Positions 62,644-64,000 of a stretch of 64,000 nucleotides of DNA are shown piece by piece (positions within the stretch are counted from its first letter, which is position 1; every line of letters starts with the position of its first letter). Origin of the DNA: Rhodomicrobium sp. R_RK_3 (GTDB taxonomy: Bacteria; Pseudomonadota; Alphaproteobacteria; Rhizobiales; Rhodomicrobiaceae); contig NZ_MWLK01000031.1 of NCBI RefSeq assembly GCF_002198715.1, forward strand, positions 44,700 through 108,699, written 5' to 3'. Below the pieces are notes generated by a model. It was not told the origin of the DNA, searched no databases, and saw only the letters and a list, made by a program, of their open reading frames with translations. A program made the position numbers and the translations under genes.

Positions 62644-64000
<1,357 letters not shown>

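Overview
The window looks like a chromosomal segment of an alphaproteobacterium, most likely order Hyphomicrobiales (Rhizobiales). The evidence is the high GC content, alphaproteobacterial families (invasion-associated locus B protein, DUF3126, NDUFS6-like zf-CHCC protein, BTLCP cysteine peptidase, TAXI binding proteins), a panB-YfgM-bamB-der-holC string and small palindromic intergenic repeats. I see no transposase, integrase, prophage gene, CRISPR array, rRNA or tRNA. Function calls come from reading motifs in translated sequence; no database search was run.

Layout. 0.2-9.1 kb: glutathione transferase, IalB-like protein, YejA-type peptide-binding protein, a 58-aa membrane peptide, a sugar-isomerase-like TIM barrel, two envelope proteins of unknown role (DUF3616, DUF2059) and an exported Ntn-hydrolase. 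9.2-11.4 kb: a divergent TetR/FAD-monooxygenase pair with a clear operator. 11.4-16.1 kb: propionyl-CoA carboxylase alpha subunit and two sulfotransferase-like proteins. 16.0-20.9 kb: core string panB, YfgM-like, bamB, der, holC on the minus strand, with an intrinsic terminator between bamB and der. 21.1-22.7 kb: three small secreted proteins. 22.7-30.5 kb: a DCC/saccharopine-dehydrogenase-like pair, then a polysaccharide locus (GT4, O-antigen ligase/polymerase-like, GH5), then an orphan curlin-repeat amyloid gene. 30.6-38.6 kb: a TPP enzyme, a class III CoA-transferase, the acdR/acdS ACC-deaminase pair, an exported alpha/beta hydrolase, a transglutaminase-like protein and a glutaryl-CoA-dehydrogenase-like enzyme. 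39.0-42.3 kb: Hsp20-Lon. 42.5-46.0 kb: SGNH hydrolase, cysE, DUF3126, gamma-carbonic anhydrase. 46.3-53.3 kb: BTLCP peptidase, CBS protein, a two-component system, patatin, zf-CHCC and an FAD monooxygenase. 53.5-58.2 kb: lipoprotein, EamA permease, two tandem TAXI binding proteins. 58.4-64 kb: thrS, a CARDB-like secreted protein, a Cys-rich secreted protein, ssb and the 5' part of gyrA.

How the parts connect. Three themes stand out. First, cell surface and export: the polysaccharide enzymes, the amyloid and a set of small Cys-rich or Tyr/Gly-rich exported proteins. Three of these small genes have TTCA-type direct repeats with an exact 11-bp period upstream, the spacing used by OmpR/PhoB-class regulators. 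Second, plant association: a diagnostic ACC deaminase with its Lrp-type regulator. Third, short regulatory DNA/RNA: a TetR operator, a 10-bp inverted repeat before the two-component operon, and a thrS leader hairpin with the dimensions of an anticodon arm and CGU at the anticodon position.
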